Shown here: piece by piece, positions 48,648-58,107 of the stretch
Layout: every line of letters starts with the position of its first letter
Position numbering within the stretch: the stretch's first letter is position 1
DNA from: Egbenema bharatensis
GTDB lineage: Bacteria; Cyanobacteriota; Cyanobacteriia; Elainellales; Elainellaceae
Assembly: GCF_048077055.1 (NCBI RefSeq)
Contig: NZ_CP182236.1
Span: 1,612,001-1,676,000, forward strand
Direction: 5' to 3'
DNA: 64,000 nucleotides
Notes under the pieces: model-generated
Database searches by the model: none
Told to the model about the DNA's origin: nothing
What the model saw: only the letters and a program-made list of their open reading frames with translations
Translations under genes and position numbers: made by a program

Positions 48648-49010
48648 TATCACTGGCGTGGGGGTGAGATGAACCAGAAAAAACCTGTTGCAACCGAAAC
48701 TAAGCTAGGGATGAATGCTTGCCGCAACCTCCCGCTAAAACGACTTGGAACCTGAATTAAATAATCTGACCCTTTTCTGTCCTTTTTTTTCTGACCCTTT
48801 TAATGATCTGATTCATCTAACCTGAAAAACTACGTCTGTTGGATTTGGCAGTGACAGGGCCTCTACCGCAGGAAATTGAGATCTAGAGCAATTTGCGTTC
48901 TCTATCAAAGAATGATGACTGGAGAAAACCCGTTAGGACTTTCCGGTCTGACTTGATGGGTTCACGATCGAGCGTTCACCCCTACCCTTTCGCCCAAGGA
49001 TAATGACATC
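48648..49010. other. Intergenic region between mrnC and rlmB
   Basis: 363 bases without a plausible gene. A repeated CTGACCCTTTT occurs at about 48768 and 48791, separated by a T8 run. No structured RNA or terminator hairpin was recognised. Promoter for rlmB presumably here. Confidence 0.4.
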
Positions 49011-50366
49011 ATGGCTGCTAAACCCCGTAATTTTAAATCAGGTCGTCCCCAGCGGCAGAACACACCAAAGGGTGCATTCAAAGGTTCACCGAAACGACAT
49101 AGGGGATCATCTGACTCTGACCCGAAGTTGAAACCGAAACAAGATGGATCTGAGTCCAACTATCGCCGGTCTTCCAACAAAGGGCAGGCTAAACATAAAG
49201 CGCAGCAGTACGCCGCTCGATCGAATCAGTCTGAGTTTCGTCCACCAAGGTTAAGAAATTCTGACATTTCTCAAACCCATCCATCCCATCATCCAACGAC
49301 TCATCCTTTATCCGATTCCCCTGATCAAGGGGTTGATCCCTCCGAGCAATTTGGCGATCAATTCCCTCAATTTTCTAACTCATCCGCCAAGCCCTCGCCA
49401 GATCAACCGATCCCCGCTCCAGGCTTTACGAAAGCGAAGGGTAAAATCCGAAATCAGGCATCTGGTCGGGATCAATCATCTCACCGCCGCAAATTCGATC
49501 GCACGCCACGATCCCCAGAAACCTCAGAAACTCACGTCATCCCTGATACTGAATCAGACACTGATTTGATCTACGGTCGTCATAGTCTCCTGGCAGCTTT
49601 AGAAGGCGATCGGTATCTGAACCGGATTTGGGTACTCCCCAAACTACGCTACGATTCTCGCTTTCACTCCCTTCTGTCCCAAGCAAAGGCAGACGGTACA
49701 GTAATTGATGAAGTTGATTATCGGCGGTTGGATCAGATTACCCATCATGCCAATCACCAGGGAATTGCCGCTCAGGTTGCTCCCTATGAGTATCTTGAGC
49801 TTGCCGAACTGATTGAGAAAGCGAAGGCTGCCAGTGAACATCCGGTTCTGGTTGCGGCTGATGGCATCACTGATCCCCATAATCTGGGTGCGATTATTCG
49901 TACGGCAGAGGCCATGGGGGCACAGGGACTGTTGATCCCGCAGCGGCGGGCTGTCGGCGTGACTTCCACTGTCGTTAAAGTTGCGGCTGGGGCTTTAGAA
50001 AGTTTTCCAGTTGCAAGGGTTGTCAATCTCAGTCGGGCCCTGGAAGAATTGAAGAGTGCAGGCTTCTGGATCTATGGCATGGCCGCAGAGGCCAGTCAAT
50101 CCATTGACACCGTGCATTTCGACAGTTCTGCCGTGTTGGTCGTCGGTTCTGAAGGGGAAGGGCTTAATTTACTGACGCAGCGTTGTTGTGACGTTCTCGT
50201 TTCAATTCCGATGCAAGGTAAAACCCCAAGCCTGAATGCTTCTGTTTCGGCAGGCATGGTTCTTTATGAAGTTTCTCGCCAACGCCGATCGCAAACCCTT
50301 CGTTTGGAAAATTCACCGAAAGGTGCTTTGCAAAACCAGGTTCAACACAGTATAAACAAAGTGTGA
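49011..50366 (+). CDS. rlmB: 23S rRNA (guanosine-2'-O-)-methyltransferase RlmB-like with long basic N-terminal extension, 451 aa
   Basis: The C-terminal 270 residues are a SpoU/TrmH methyltransferase. The substrate-binding domain has DTDLIYGRHSLLAALEGDRY. The knotted catalytic domain has GITDPHNLGAIIRTAEAMGA (motif 1), VLVVGSEGEGL (motif 2) and VSIPMQGKTPSLNASVSAGM (motif 3). The first 180 residues are low-complexity and basic, rich in Lys, Arg, Ser and Pro (KPRNFKSGRPQRQNTPKGAF and on), as often seen in cyanobacterial homologues. They may bind RNA. It is followed by DUF1816, a common cyanobacterial neighbour. Confidence 0.9.
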   Translation: MAAKPRNFKSGRPQRQNTPKGAFKGSPKRHRGSSDSDPKLKPKQDGSESNYRRSSNKGQAKHKAQQYAARSNQSEFRPPRLRNSDISQTHPSHHPTTHPLSDSPDQGVDPSEQFGDQFPQFSNSSAKPSPDQPIPAPGFTKAKGKIRNQASGRDQSSHRRKFDRTPRSPETSETHVIPDTESDTDLIYGRHSLLAALEGDRYLNRIWVLPKLRYDSRFHSLLSQAKADGTVIDEVDYRRLDQITHHANHQGIAAQVAPYEYLELAELIEKAKAASEHPVLVAADGITDPHNLGAIIRTAEAMGAQGLLIPQRRAVGVTSTVVKVAAGALESFPVARVVNLSRALEELKSAGFWIYGMAAEASQSIDTVHFDSSAVLVVGSEGEGLNLLTQRCCDVLVSIPMQGKTPSLNASVSAGMVLYEVSRQRRSQTLRLENSPKGALQNQVQHSINKV

Positions 50367-50449
50367 TAAAACTTTACGACGCAACCCTTGTACCCGCCCT
50401 GTAAGGCCATATTTGTGCGTCCACTGACGTTTAACATCGGTAGGAGCTT

Positions 50450-50734
50450 ATGAAGGAACTTTGGATTCGGATTCTTGAATTTTTTGGGCTGGCATGGTGG
50501 GTTGAAGTAGCAACGGAATCACCCCGGTGTACCTACTACTTTGGTCCGTTTCTTACTGCGAAGGAAGCTCAAGCGACCCAATCTGGATACATTGAAGATT
50601 TAGAACAGGAAGGGGCGAAGGGCATTCGGGTAGAGGTCAAACGGTGCAAGCCGAAGGAATTGACGATCGAAGAAACGGCGGATGATGTCAAGTCAGCAAG
50701 GGGAGTTTCCCCGATTTTGAGTAGTCAGCTTTAG
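50450..50734 (+). CDS. DUF1816 domain protein, 94 aa
   Basis: WIRILEFFGLAWWVEVATES, PRCTYYFGPFLTAKEAQATQ and GYIEDLEQEGAKGIRVEVKR define the cyanobacteria-specific DUF1816 family, some of whose members relate to CpcD-like linker domains. Length is normal. It sits 84 bases downstream of rlmB on the same strand. Function unknown. Confidence 0.88.
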   Translation: MKELWIRILEFFGLAWWVEVATESPRCTYYFGPFLTAKEAQATQSGYIEDLEQEGAKGIRVEVKRCKPKELTIEETADDVKSARGVSPILSSQL

Positions 50735-50853
50735 AGAAATAACCTAGCAGCTTGTAGGGTGGGATCTGCCCGCCTTACGGGATGCGGTTCTCTGGTTCAG
50801 CATCCATCCGGTCAGGTTTTACTTATGAGATACCGGACTATGAGATACCGGAT

Positions 50854-51723
50854 TCAGGGAATCGATCGCATCCATTGCTCTAGCCAACAATCAATATCAG
50901 TGAGAACCTGGGTGGGAATCTCCCAGGGAAATAAGTGCGCGACATTCGGGTAGCAATGCCACTGGGATTCTGGCAAATGTTGGGCCGTTTCCAGGCTAGA
51001 GGCTGCGGTAATGTGCCGATCTTCTGCCCCAGCGAGCACCAGGGACGGGCATCGAATTTGAGCCAGGTTGGGAACTCGGTTGTAGCCCGATCGCAAGCTC
51101 TGTTGCAGGACCCGATTGGCCAATGCAGAGGTTTGCAGGTAAGCGGTCAAAGCCTGATCGGCCAAGTATTGATAGGTGGCAGGCGTGTGTTGCTGGATCA
51201 GGTAGCGATAGAGCGATCGTTTGCCGAAGGTGTCAATATTCCACTGCCAGCCCGGACTGAGCTTATTTAATAGTGATGCAATTCCCGTATACAAATTATC
51301 CTCCCAGGAGATGGCGGGGTGGCTGCCACGAGGTCGGGCTGCTGTAGCTACTAAAATTAGACCTTTTACCCGTTCTGGCCGTCGCAGGGCTAATTCCATC
51401 GCCAGAATTCCACCTAGCGACCATCCCAACAACAGAAATTGTTCAAGATGCAGTCGATCAATCAATGCATCCAGATCCGCCAGATGCGCCGCCATATCAA
51501 ACGCTACCTGGGTTCGGCTCTGGCCATAGCCGCGTAAATCAGGAGCGATCGTCTGAAATTGGGTGGACAAATGGTTGGTAAAGACGGACATACACTGCCC
51601 TGAACCCGGATGCCCATGCAGACACAGAATTGGGTAGCCCTGCCCCTGAACATAGGTATGAAGGGCGATCGGCGCAATATTTGAGGAAGATGGATCAGCG
51701 GAAGAGAGGGGTTGGGAAGTCAT
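50854..51723 (-). CDS. Alpha/beta hydrolase, 289 aa
   Basis: A classic alpha/beta hydrolase: oxyanion region LCLHGHPGSGQCM, PDLRGYGQSRTQ, nucleophile elbow LLGWSLGGILAMELALRRPE (Ser), acid LVLAGAEDRHITA (Asp) and catalytic His in PNVAHLFPWE. No signal peptide. Substrate unknown; relatives include haloperoxidase-like and esterase enzymes. Confidence 0.88.
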   Translation of the reverse strand: MTSQPLSSADPSSSNIAPIALHTYVQGQGYPILCLHGHPGSGQCMSVFTNHLSTQFQTIAPDLRGYGQSRTQVAFDMAAHLADLDALIDRLHLEQFLLLGWSLGGILAMELALRRPERVKGLILVATAARPRGSHPAISWEDNLYTGIASLLNKLSPGWQWNIDTFGKRSLYRYLIQQHTPATYQYLADQALTAYLQTSALANRVLQQSLRSGYNRVPNLAQIRCPSLVLAGAEDRHITAASSLETAQHLPESQWHCYPNVAHLFPWEIPTQVLTDIDCWLEQWMRSIP

Positions 51724-51907
51724 AATCCAATCATCATCCAGGGGCGAAGGAGTGGGGTGAGCCAGGAGGAACGCAAAGCAGCTTATCGTTTACAGGCTAC
51801 ACTAAACCTGGGAAAGGTCTGCATTTAGCTCAGGATTAGCGATACACTTTTTAATTGGCTCAGTGCCTATCTGGTCACGAAGCGTAATATTTCCACGAGG
51901 CGTATTC

Positions 51908-53359
51908 ATGGCATCCATTCGTAAGTTGCACCATCAGCTAATTCAGAAAGAAATTTCAGCAGTTGAGCTAGCTCAGGACTATCTCAAGCAGGTCAAAGCC
52001 CTGGAACCCAAACTGCATAGCTTTCTGTGTGTAACCGCCGATCGTGCCCTAGAGCAGGCTAAACAGGTGGATGCCAGACTGGCTGCGGGGGAGGATCTGG
52101 GTTTACTGGCTGGAATTCCGATCGGCATTAAGGACAATCTCTGTACTCAGGGAATTCCGACCACCTGCGCTTCTAAAATTCTGGAAAACTTTGTGCCACC
52201 CTACGAATCGACAGTGACCACCAGGCTGGCCGCTGCCGGAGCCGTAATGGTGGGCAAAACCAATATGGACGAGTTTGCCATGGGCAGTTCCACCGAGTCC
52301 TCTGCCTTTCAGCTCACGGCAAATCCCTGGGATTTAGAACGAGTGCCAGGGGGATCTTCCGGCGGCTCGGCGGCAGCGGTGGCGGCTGGAGAATGCGTTG
52401 TGGCGTTGGGATCGGACACGGGCGGATCCATTCGTCAACCGGCTTCCTTTTGTGGTGTGGTGGGCATGAAACCCACCTATGGGCTGGTGTCTCGCTATGG
52501 GTTAGTGGCCTTTGCCTCATCGCTGGATCAGATTGGCCCGTTTGGTCGATCGGTGGAGGATGTTGCCGTGCTGCTGGAGGCGATCGCCGGCCATGATCCC
52601 AAAGATTCCACCAGTCTCAAGGTCGAGATCCCCAATTACGCCAGCCTGCTCCAGCCAGATGTGTTGAAAAAGCGGAAACTGCGGATTGGCATTATCAAAG
52701 AAACCTTTGGTGAAGGGTTAGATCCCGTCGTCGGCAAAGCCGTGATGGATGCGGTGGATCAACTGAAAAAGCTGGGCGCAAAAGTCAAGGAAATTTCCTG
52801 CCCTAAATTTCGCTACGGCTTGCCAACTTACTACATCATCGCGCCCTCGGAAGCCTCCGCTAACCTGGCCCGCTACGATGGCGTGAAGTATGGCTTTCGT
52901 AAAGAAGATGCGGAAAGTTTGATGGATATGTATACGCAAACTCGCGCCCAGGGGTTTGGCCCAGAGGTCAAACGCCGGATCATGATTGGCACCTATACCC
53001 TGTCTGCCGGGTACTATGATGCCTACTACCTGAAAGCTCAGAAAGTCCGGACGCTCATTAAGCAGGATTTTGAACGAGCCTTTGCAGACGTGGATGTGCT
53101 GGTTTGCCCCACCTCTCCCATTACTGCCTTCAAAGCAGGGGAAAAGACGAACGATCCCCTGAGTATGTACCTGACGGACTTGATGACCATTCCGGTGAAT
53201 CTGGCGGGATTGCCGGCCCTGAGTTTGCCCTGTGGGTTTGATCAACAGGGATTACCGATCGGACTGCAAATGATTACCAACGTCCTACGGGAGGATGTGT
53301 TGCTCCAGGCAGCCTATGGTTACGAGCAGGCAACGGATTGGCATCAGCAGCAACCTTAG
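51908..53359 (+). CDS. gatA: Glutamyl-tRNA(Gln)/aspartyl-tRNA(Asn) amidotransferase subunit A, 483 aa
   Basis: Amidase-signature enzyme that supplies ammonia for transamidation of mischarged tRNA with GatB and GatC (not in the window). The catalytic Lys is in GIPIGIKDNLCT. The Gly/Ser-rich motif VPGGSSGGSAAAVAAGE and GSDTGGSIRQPASFCG carry the cis-Ser and nucleophile. ATG 51908 (MASIRKLHHQLIQ) is the family start. The frame extends to 51863 with no support. Confidence 0.95.
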   Translation: MASIRKLHHQLIQKEISAVELAQDYLKQVKALEPKLHSFLCVTADRALEQAKQVDARLAAGEDLGLLAGIPIGIKDNLCTQGIPTTCASKILENFVPPYESTVTTRLAAAGAVMVGKTNMDEFAMGSSTESSAFQLTANPWDLERVPGGSSGGSAAAVAAGECVVALGSDTGGSIRQPASFCGVVGMKPTYGLVSRYGLVAFASSLDQIGPFGRSVEDVAVLLEAIAGHDPKDSTSLKVEIPNYASLLQPDVLKKRKLRIGIIKETFGEGLDPVVGKAVMDAVDQLKKLGAKVKEISCPKFRYGLPTYYIIAPSEASANLARYDGVKYGFRKEDAESLMDMYTQTRAQGFGPEVKRRIMIGTYTLSAGYYDAYYLKAQKVRTLIKQDFERAFADVDVLVCPTSPITAFKAGEKTNDPLSMYLTDLMTIPVNLAGLPALSLPCGFDQQGLPIGLQMITNVLREDVLLQAAYGYEQATDWHQQQP

Positions 53360-53443
53360 GTTTGAACCCAGTAGAACCGTAGAACCTCATTAGATTTGCC
53401 CCCTGAAGACCGCTGGAATCAAATTGCTGGAATCAAATTGCTA

Positions 53444-54376
53444 ATGATGTCTCAGCCTTACCCGGTGTTTCTAAAACCGTTCCTGCCAATTCTTGGTGGA
53501 TTGGGGATCGCCTACATCGCCATTTGCGCTTTTCTGTATTTTCGGCAAACCCGGATGATTTTCTTTCCGTCTTGGCGGATTGAAACAACCCCAGCGTTTT
53601 TTAACCTGGAGTATGAGGAGATCTGGCTCACGGTATCCGAAGATCCCCTTGAGCGGATACACGGATGGTGGTTGCCCGTCGAAGCCGATCGTGAAGTGGG
53701 GGTTCTACTGTATCTACACGGGAATGGCATTAATATTGGAGCGAATATTGCCCATGCTCATCGGTTTTACCAGATGGGTTTCTCAGTGCTGTTGATGGAT
53801 TATCGAGGCTACGGGCTGAGTGAGGGAGGATTTCCCAACGAGGAGCAGGTATATAAAGACACTGAAGTCATGTGGAGCTACCTGACTCAGGAACGCCAAA
53901 TTCCGCCCGATCGAATTTTTGTGTATGGCCATTCGCTGGGTGGCGCGATCGCCATTGAGTTGGCCACTCGCCATCCTGAGATGGCCGGACTCATCATTGA
54001 TGGATCCTTTTCATCCTTGCGGGATATGGTCAACCTGAATCCGTCCCTGCGACTCTTCCCGATCGACTGGCTGCTGACGCAAGAATTTAACTCAATTCAA
54101 AAAGTACCTGAGTTACAGTCCCCTGTGCTGTTTATTCACGGATTGGCCGACACGACGGTTCCCCCTTCCATGAGTCAAAAGCTGTATGCAGCCGCTCCAG
54201 ACCCTAAGCAGCTCTATCTTGTCCCTGAAGCAGGGCACAACAACGTTGCGGAAGTGGCCGGGGCAGAGTACTTACAAACGGTGCAATCCTTTGTGCTAAA
54301 AGCGGATGCAGCGACGGATGGAAAGCTAAGTCCAATATCAAGGGCGGGGAACCGATCATCGGGAGCGGGGAACTGA
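53444..54376 (+). CDS. Membrane-anchored alpha/beta hydrolase (ABHD13/BEM46-like), 310 aa
   Basis: An N-terminal hydrophobic helix (LPILGGLGIAYIAICAFLYF) anchors the protein. The hydrolase domain has LLYLHGNGINIGANI, LLMDYRGYGLSEGG, the nucleophile elbow VYGHSLGGAIAIELA, FIHGLADTTVPPSMS (Asp) and EAGHNNVAEVAG (His), as in ABHD13/BEM46 proteins. ATG 53444 is chosen over TTG 53396. A 17-base direct repeat (GCTGGAATCAAATTGCT overlapping) lies just upstream. Substrate unknown. Confidence 0.87.
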   Translation: MMSQPYPVFLKPFLPILGGLGIAYIAICAFLYFRQTRMIFFPSWRIETTPAFFNLEYEEIWLTVSEDPLERIHGWWLPVEADREVGVLLYLHGNGINIGANIAHAHRFYQMGFSVLLMDYRGYGLSEGGFPNEEQVYKDTEVMWSYLTQERQIPPDRIFVYGHSLGGAIAIELATRHPEMAGLIIDGSFSSLRDMVNLNPSLRLFPIDWLLTQEFNSIQKVPELQSPVLFIHGLADTTVPPSMSQKLYAAAPDPKQLYLVPEAGHNNVAEVAGAEYLQTVQSFVLKADAATDGKLSPISRAGNRSSGAGN

Positions 54377-54777
54377 TCGACTGATCGTTTGATTATTCCC
54401 GCATTCCAGCATCCCGATCGGATGATTCCCCTTCGTGAGCAAGATACCGCGCTCCAGATGAACCATCCCGATTTTGCCCCTGATTTTGCCTTTGCATGAC
54501 AAAATGTCACTGCTGACAAAAATTTACTGGCAACAAAAATTCACTGAAAAGCAAGATGTTCACTGGCAGGCAAGATGCCTGCACTACGGATTCTCGCGTT
54601 AAATTCTTATTGCCCTTGGGATGATGGGTGCTTCCGGGTCGGAGGGAATTCAGCCCTGAAGGGATTGAATCTAAGGGTGGGAGCATGAATCCCCCGGTTA
54701 TGCCCATCACCTTTTGATGGACTCCCCATTCAACCCCGCCCAACCTCCCCCTGGCGAGGGGAGGTGCCGTAGAGCGA
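54377..54777. other. Intergenic region between convergent genes, with dispersed repeats
   Basis: 401 bases between two stops. It contains GGCAGGCAAGATGCCTGC at 54565-54582, direct repeats of ACAAAAATT(C/T)ACTG near 54516-54546, and a segment around 54640-54740 (TTCAGCCCTGAAGG; CATCACCTTTTGATGG) with small palindromes. No gene or clear terminator was seen. Confidence 0.45.
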
Positions 54778-57700
54778 TCATTGATTCACCTGGATTGAAG
54801 TCCCTGCCTCCTGAGAAGTGGTTCCTCCAGCAGGCTGCCAGAATACCGTGTCGATCGCCATATTTTGGACATCGGACGGAACCGTAAAGCGGCTGGTAAA
54901 GGCTACCGTTTGTCCCGGTTGAATTAATCCATCGGGAATATCTAGCCCGCCGATCGTTCCACCTCCTGCCCCCGAACGATAGGCAACACTCACAATATCG
55001 ATCGCCTGTTCAGTCCGGTTGGTAACACAACCCACCAGATTGACCTGCTGTGGATTTGCCGTATTAGATTGAAACTGCAAATCACTCAAAGCAACAGGGG
55101 CACCCCCTTCAGCCGGTGGAGTACAGGCAGCAGCAGCGGCAGTGGGGTCATCAGCCACATTAGCGGCATCCGGTGAACCATTTTGTCCCACCAGGGGAGG
55201 AGGAGACGAGAGCCGCGACCAGAGGAAGGCAAAGCTAATCAAGCCCACAATCCAGCCGCTAATGCCCAGGAAAATCAGGGGGAATAACCAGGGAGAACTC
55301 CGATTCTCAGCAGGGGCTTCTGCGTCTGGATCAACCGGAACCATGCGATCGTCACGGTCTACCGTCCTGTCCAGTGACGGATCTTCTCTTGGGGGTTGAC
55401 CAAATTCGTAGGCTTCAAGCTGCTCTTCCAGGGCTTCCTGAGACAATTCTTCCCGCACCGGGATCTGCGTATCAGCAAGCTGCGAACCAGGGATTTCCGT
55501 AGTTGGATACTGGGATTCGGGGGTTTCGGTATCGGGGAAAGAGGGCGGCTGCGTGGGCAGAGAGCTAGAGGAGGTGGCAAAGGGTTCGCCTAAGCCAAAC
55601 TCATCGGATTGACTGTACTGATCGGGCTGATCAAAATCACCGACCTGGCTATAGTCATCTGGCTGGCTATAGTCATCTGGCTGGCCAAACTCGTCTGGCT
55701 GGCCAAACTCATTCAATGCACCGAATTCACTGGATTGCTCAAACGCACCTGGCTGACTGTACTGATCAGGCTGATCGTATTGATCCAACTGAAAATCAGT
55801 ATCGATCGGCTGGGACAGGGGCGAGGCTGGATCGATATCCGTGGATGGGGTTTGGGAATCGGTGGCAAAGAAATTTTCGAGGGCTTCATCAGAAAGGTCA
55901 TCGGAGGATGATTCAGAAAACGAAAATCCTTCAGGTGATGCTGAAGTATCTGTTGTTTCCAGGGGATCAAGCGGTTCCAGGGATAGCTCTGAGAGATCAG
56001 ACGACAGACCAGACAAATCAAATTCGTCGGATTCACTCAAGTCGCCGGATTCAGCAAAGTTGGGTTCATCGTCCGGGAGTTGCCAATCTGTCTGATTGAA
56101 CGCTTCAAACTCCCCGTCGGATGGTTTTGGTGTATCTGAAGGGAATTCGTCGGGACGGTCTCTGTTTTCTTCCATTTGCTCAATAAAGGGATTCTCGTTT
56201 GGGTCTACATAGAACTCCTCCGACGAATCTCCTGAAGGTTCCTGCGATTGAAGGAAACCCTGTGGAAAGTCCCCTTTCTCCTCCAATGCAGGAGCGGAAT
56301 CAGATAAATCCGATGAATCCACTATGAACCCTGCCAATGGTTCATCCAGTTGCTCAGTGGGCATTTCTGGAAGAGCCAGGTCGGGTTCGTCCTGAAGGAA
56401 TTCTATCGGGGGCTGATCCCACGACGCTGCTGGAGCATCAGAGAACGATCCAGGTTGGTCGGATGAGTCATCAAATGTTAACGAAACATCGTCTGTTTGC
56501 GAAACATCGTCAAAGGATAGCTCACTTGACTCATTTCGGAACTCATCTGACCCAAAATCGTTGGATGACCCAAATCCTGAGCTAAATTCATCTGCCTCAA
56601 ACGATCGAGTTCCACTCTGCGGTTCGATCGCCGTCTGCCCATCCTCCAAAAAGCTCAAGTCCTGCTCAGGCGTATCCACTGCCATGTCGTAGGAATGGGT
56701 CGTAAATTCAGCGGGTAAATCCCGCAGGAAGGTAATCGAATCTTCTGCGACGGGTGCGGAGGTTGATTCAGCGATCGGTTCAGATGTCTCTTCAAAAAAA
56801 TTGACAATTTCTGCTTCCGAGGGTAGTCCAGCTAGCTCATCCAAATCTGGATCGAACGAAGGCGATGCCTCAGCCAAAGCGCGATCGGCAGATTCCTCGA
56901 AGGTTTCTTCCGATCTGGGCAAAAAGTCCAGCAATATCTCATCCGGTTCATCTTCTTCGCCCACTAGCTCCTCAAAGTCCAGAATCGGAGCCTGAATCTG
57001 GTTATCCATGAAATCTGTCAAAATTTCATCTGGCTCATCTTCTTCACTCTCCAGAGCACTCATCCAGTCCTGTTCCGTGTTCTGAGATTCGGCAGATCCA
57101 GCGGAATCAGCAAAGGCATCCAGCTCCAATTCAGCGGAATCAGCATCTTCAGGGCGATCGGAGGACAAATCACTCAGAAACGCATCATTGCCGAACTCTG
57201 AGAAATCCTGATCCAGGTTGCGATCGCTCTCAAATTCCGAAGACTGCCAGAACTGGTCGGATTGCCCCTCATCGGGAAACTGTATCCCCAGGGATGCATC
57301 CGACCCATCCTCAAACTGCATTGCTGGCTCTTCTGGCGCAGAGGACATCAGATCAGACAGAAAATTATCGGGCTGATTGGTTTGTTCCTGCCAGATCGTT
57401 TCAATCTGCTCCTCCAACAATTGGCGTTGGCGGTCTGAAATGGGTTGCTCTGGCTCCTCGGAAAGCAAATCCTGAAGTTGGGATAGGTCAGTCAACTGAG
57501 TCAGTTCATTCAGCCGTCGTTCATCCTGTACGGATTCCGCCACCGCATCCATGTTGAAATCGTCATGGTTGAAATCATCATGGAAACCCGGTTCTGTAGC
57601 GATCGCATCCGTCACAGCACTGGGTTCTAATTCCGGTGTCACCACTGGCGCGGCAGGAACTTCTGGCTCAAACTCAGGTATGGGAGTTTCTGAATTCAGG

Positions 57701-57984
57701 TGTAACTCCTCTGTCCAGGAGGAAAAAGCTGACCCGCTTTCTCGCCCTGAGACTTTGACCGATTGAATGACCTGAATCCCCAGGTTACTAATTCCCTTTT
57801 CCACAAAAGCCGTGAGTGCCTGTCGGTTTGGAACCCGCTCTGCCTCCAGGAGCACCTCCAACCGATCGCCATACCGCTCAACCGTAGCCGTCATGCCTTT
57901 GGGTTGCAGGGACTTGTTCATCAAAGTGGCGATCGCATCGGGATCACCCTGTTTGGCTTGTTCTATGAGATGTAGCTGTGTCAT
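54778..57984 (-). CDS. Very acidic membrane protein with disordered repeat region, 1068 aa
   Basis: Residues 1-100 form a small folded domain (MTQLHLIEQAKQGDPDAIAT, DRLEVLLEAERVPNRQALTA) recurring in cyanobacterial hypothetical proteins. Residues 110-890 are low-complexity and extremely rich in Asp, Glu, Ser and Pro. They include a tandem block of about 4-7-residue units of the type QPDEFG, QPDDYS, QPDQYS. One transmembrane helix (LFPLIFLGISGWIVGLISFA) follows near residue 905. A C-terminal beta domain (LSDLQFQSNTANPQQVNLVG; FTSRFTVPSDVQNMAIDTVF) resembles FxLYD-type extracellular domains. The acidic region would be cytoplasmic. Function unknown. Confidence 0.82.
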   Translation of the reverse strand: MTQLHLIEQAKQGDPDAIATLMNKSLQPKGMTATVERYGDRLEVLLEAERVPNRQALTAFVEKGISNLGIQVIQSVKVSGRESGSAFSSWTEELHLNSETPIPEFEPEVPAAPVVTPELEPSAVTDAIATEPGFHDDFNHDDFNMDAVAESVQDERRLNELTQLTDLSQLQDLLSEEPEQPISDRQRQLLEEQIETIWQEQTNQPDNFLSDLMSSAPEEPAMQFEDGSDASLGIQFPDEGQSDQFWQSSEFESDRNLDQDFSEFGNDAFLSDLSSDRPEDADSAELELDAFADSAGSAESQNTEQDWMSALESEEDEPDEILTDFMDNQIQAPILDFEELVGEEDEPDEILLDFLPRSEETFEESADRALAEASPSFDPDLDELAGLPSEAEIVNFFEETSEPIAESTSAPVAEDSITFLRDLPAEFTTHSYDMAVDTPEQDLSFLEDGQTAIEPQSGTRSFEADEFSSGFGSSNDFGSDEFRNESSELSFDDVSQTDDVSLTFDDSSDQPGSFSDAPAASWDQPPIEFLQDEPDLALPEMPTEQLDEPLAGFIVDSSDLSDSAPALEEKGDFPQGFLQSQEPSGDSSEEFYVDPNENPFIEQMEENRDRPDEFPSDTPKPSDGEFEAFNQTDWQLPDDEPNFAESGDLSESDEFDLSGLSSDLSELSLEPLDPLETTDTSASPEGFSFSESSSDDLSDEALENFFATDSQTPSTDIDPASPLSQPIDTDFQLDQYDQPDQYSQPGAFEQSSEFGALNEFGQPDEFGQPDDYSQPDDYSQVGDFDQPDQYSQSDEFGLGEPFATSSSSLPTQPPSFPDTETPESQYPTTEIPGSQLADTQIPVREELSQEALEEQLEAYEFGQPPREDPSLDRTVDRDDRMVPVDPDAEAPAENRSSPWLFPLIFLGISGWIVGLISFAFLWSRLSSPPPLVGQNGSPDAANVADDPTAAAAACTPPAEGGAPVALSDLQFQSNTANPQQVNLVGCVTNRTEQAIDIVSVAYRSGAGGGTIGGLDIPDGLIQPGQTVAFTSRFTVPSDVQNMAIDTVFWQPAGGTTSQEAGTSIQVNQ

Positions 57985-58107
57985 AACTCAACAATTTGAC
58001 CCATCATTCGTTTTGCTTAATTTTTGCTTTACAATCTTGGCATTAGCTTGTCGCATTACCCATTAGATAGAACTTGCCCACTTTCAGCCTGTGACTTTCT
58101 CTGACCT

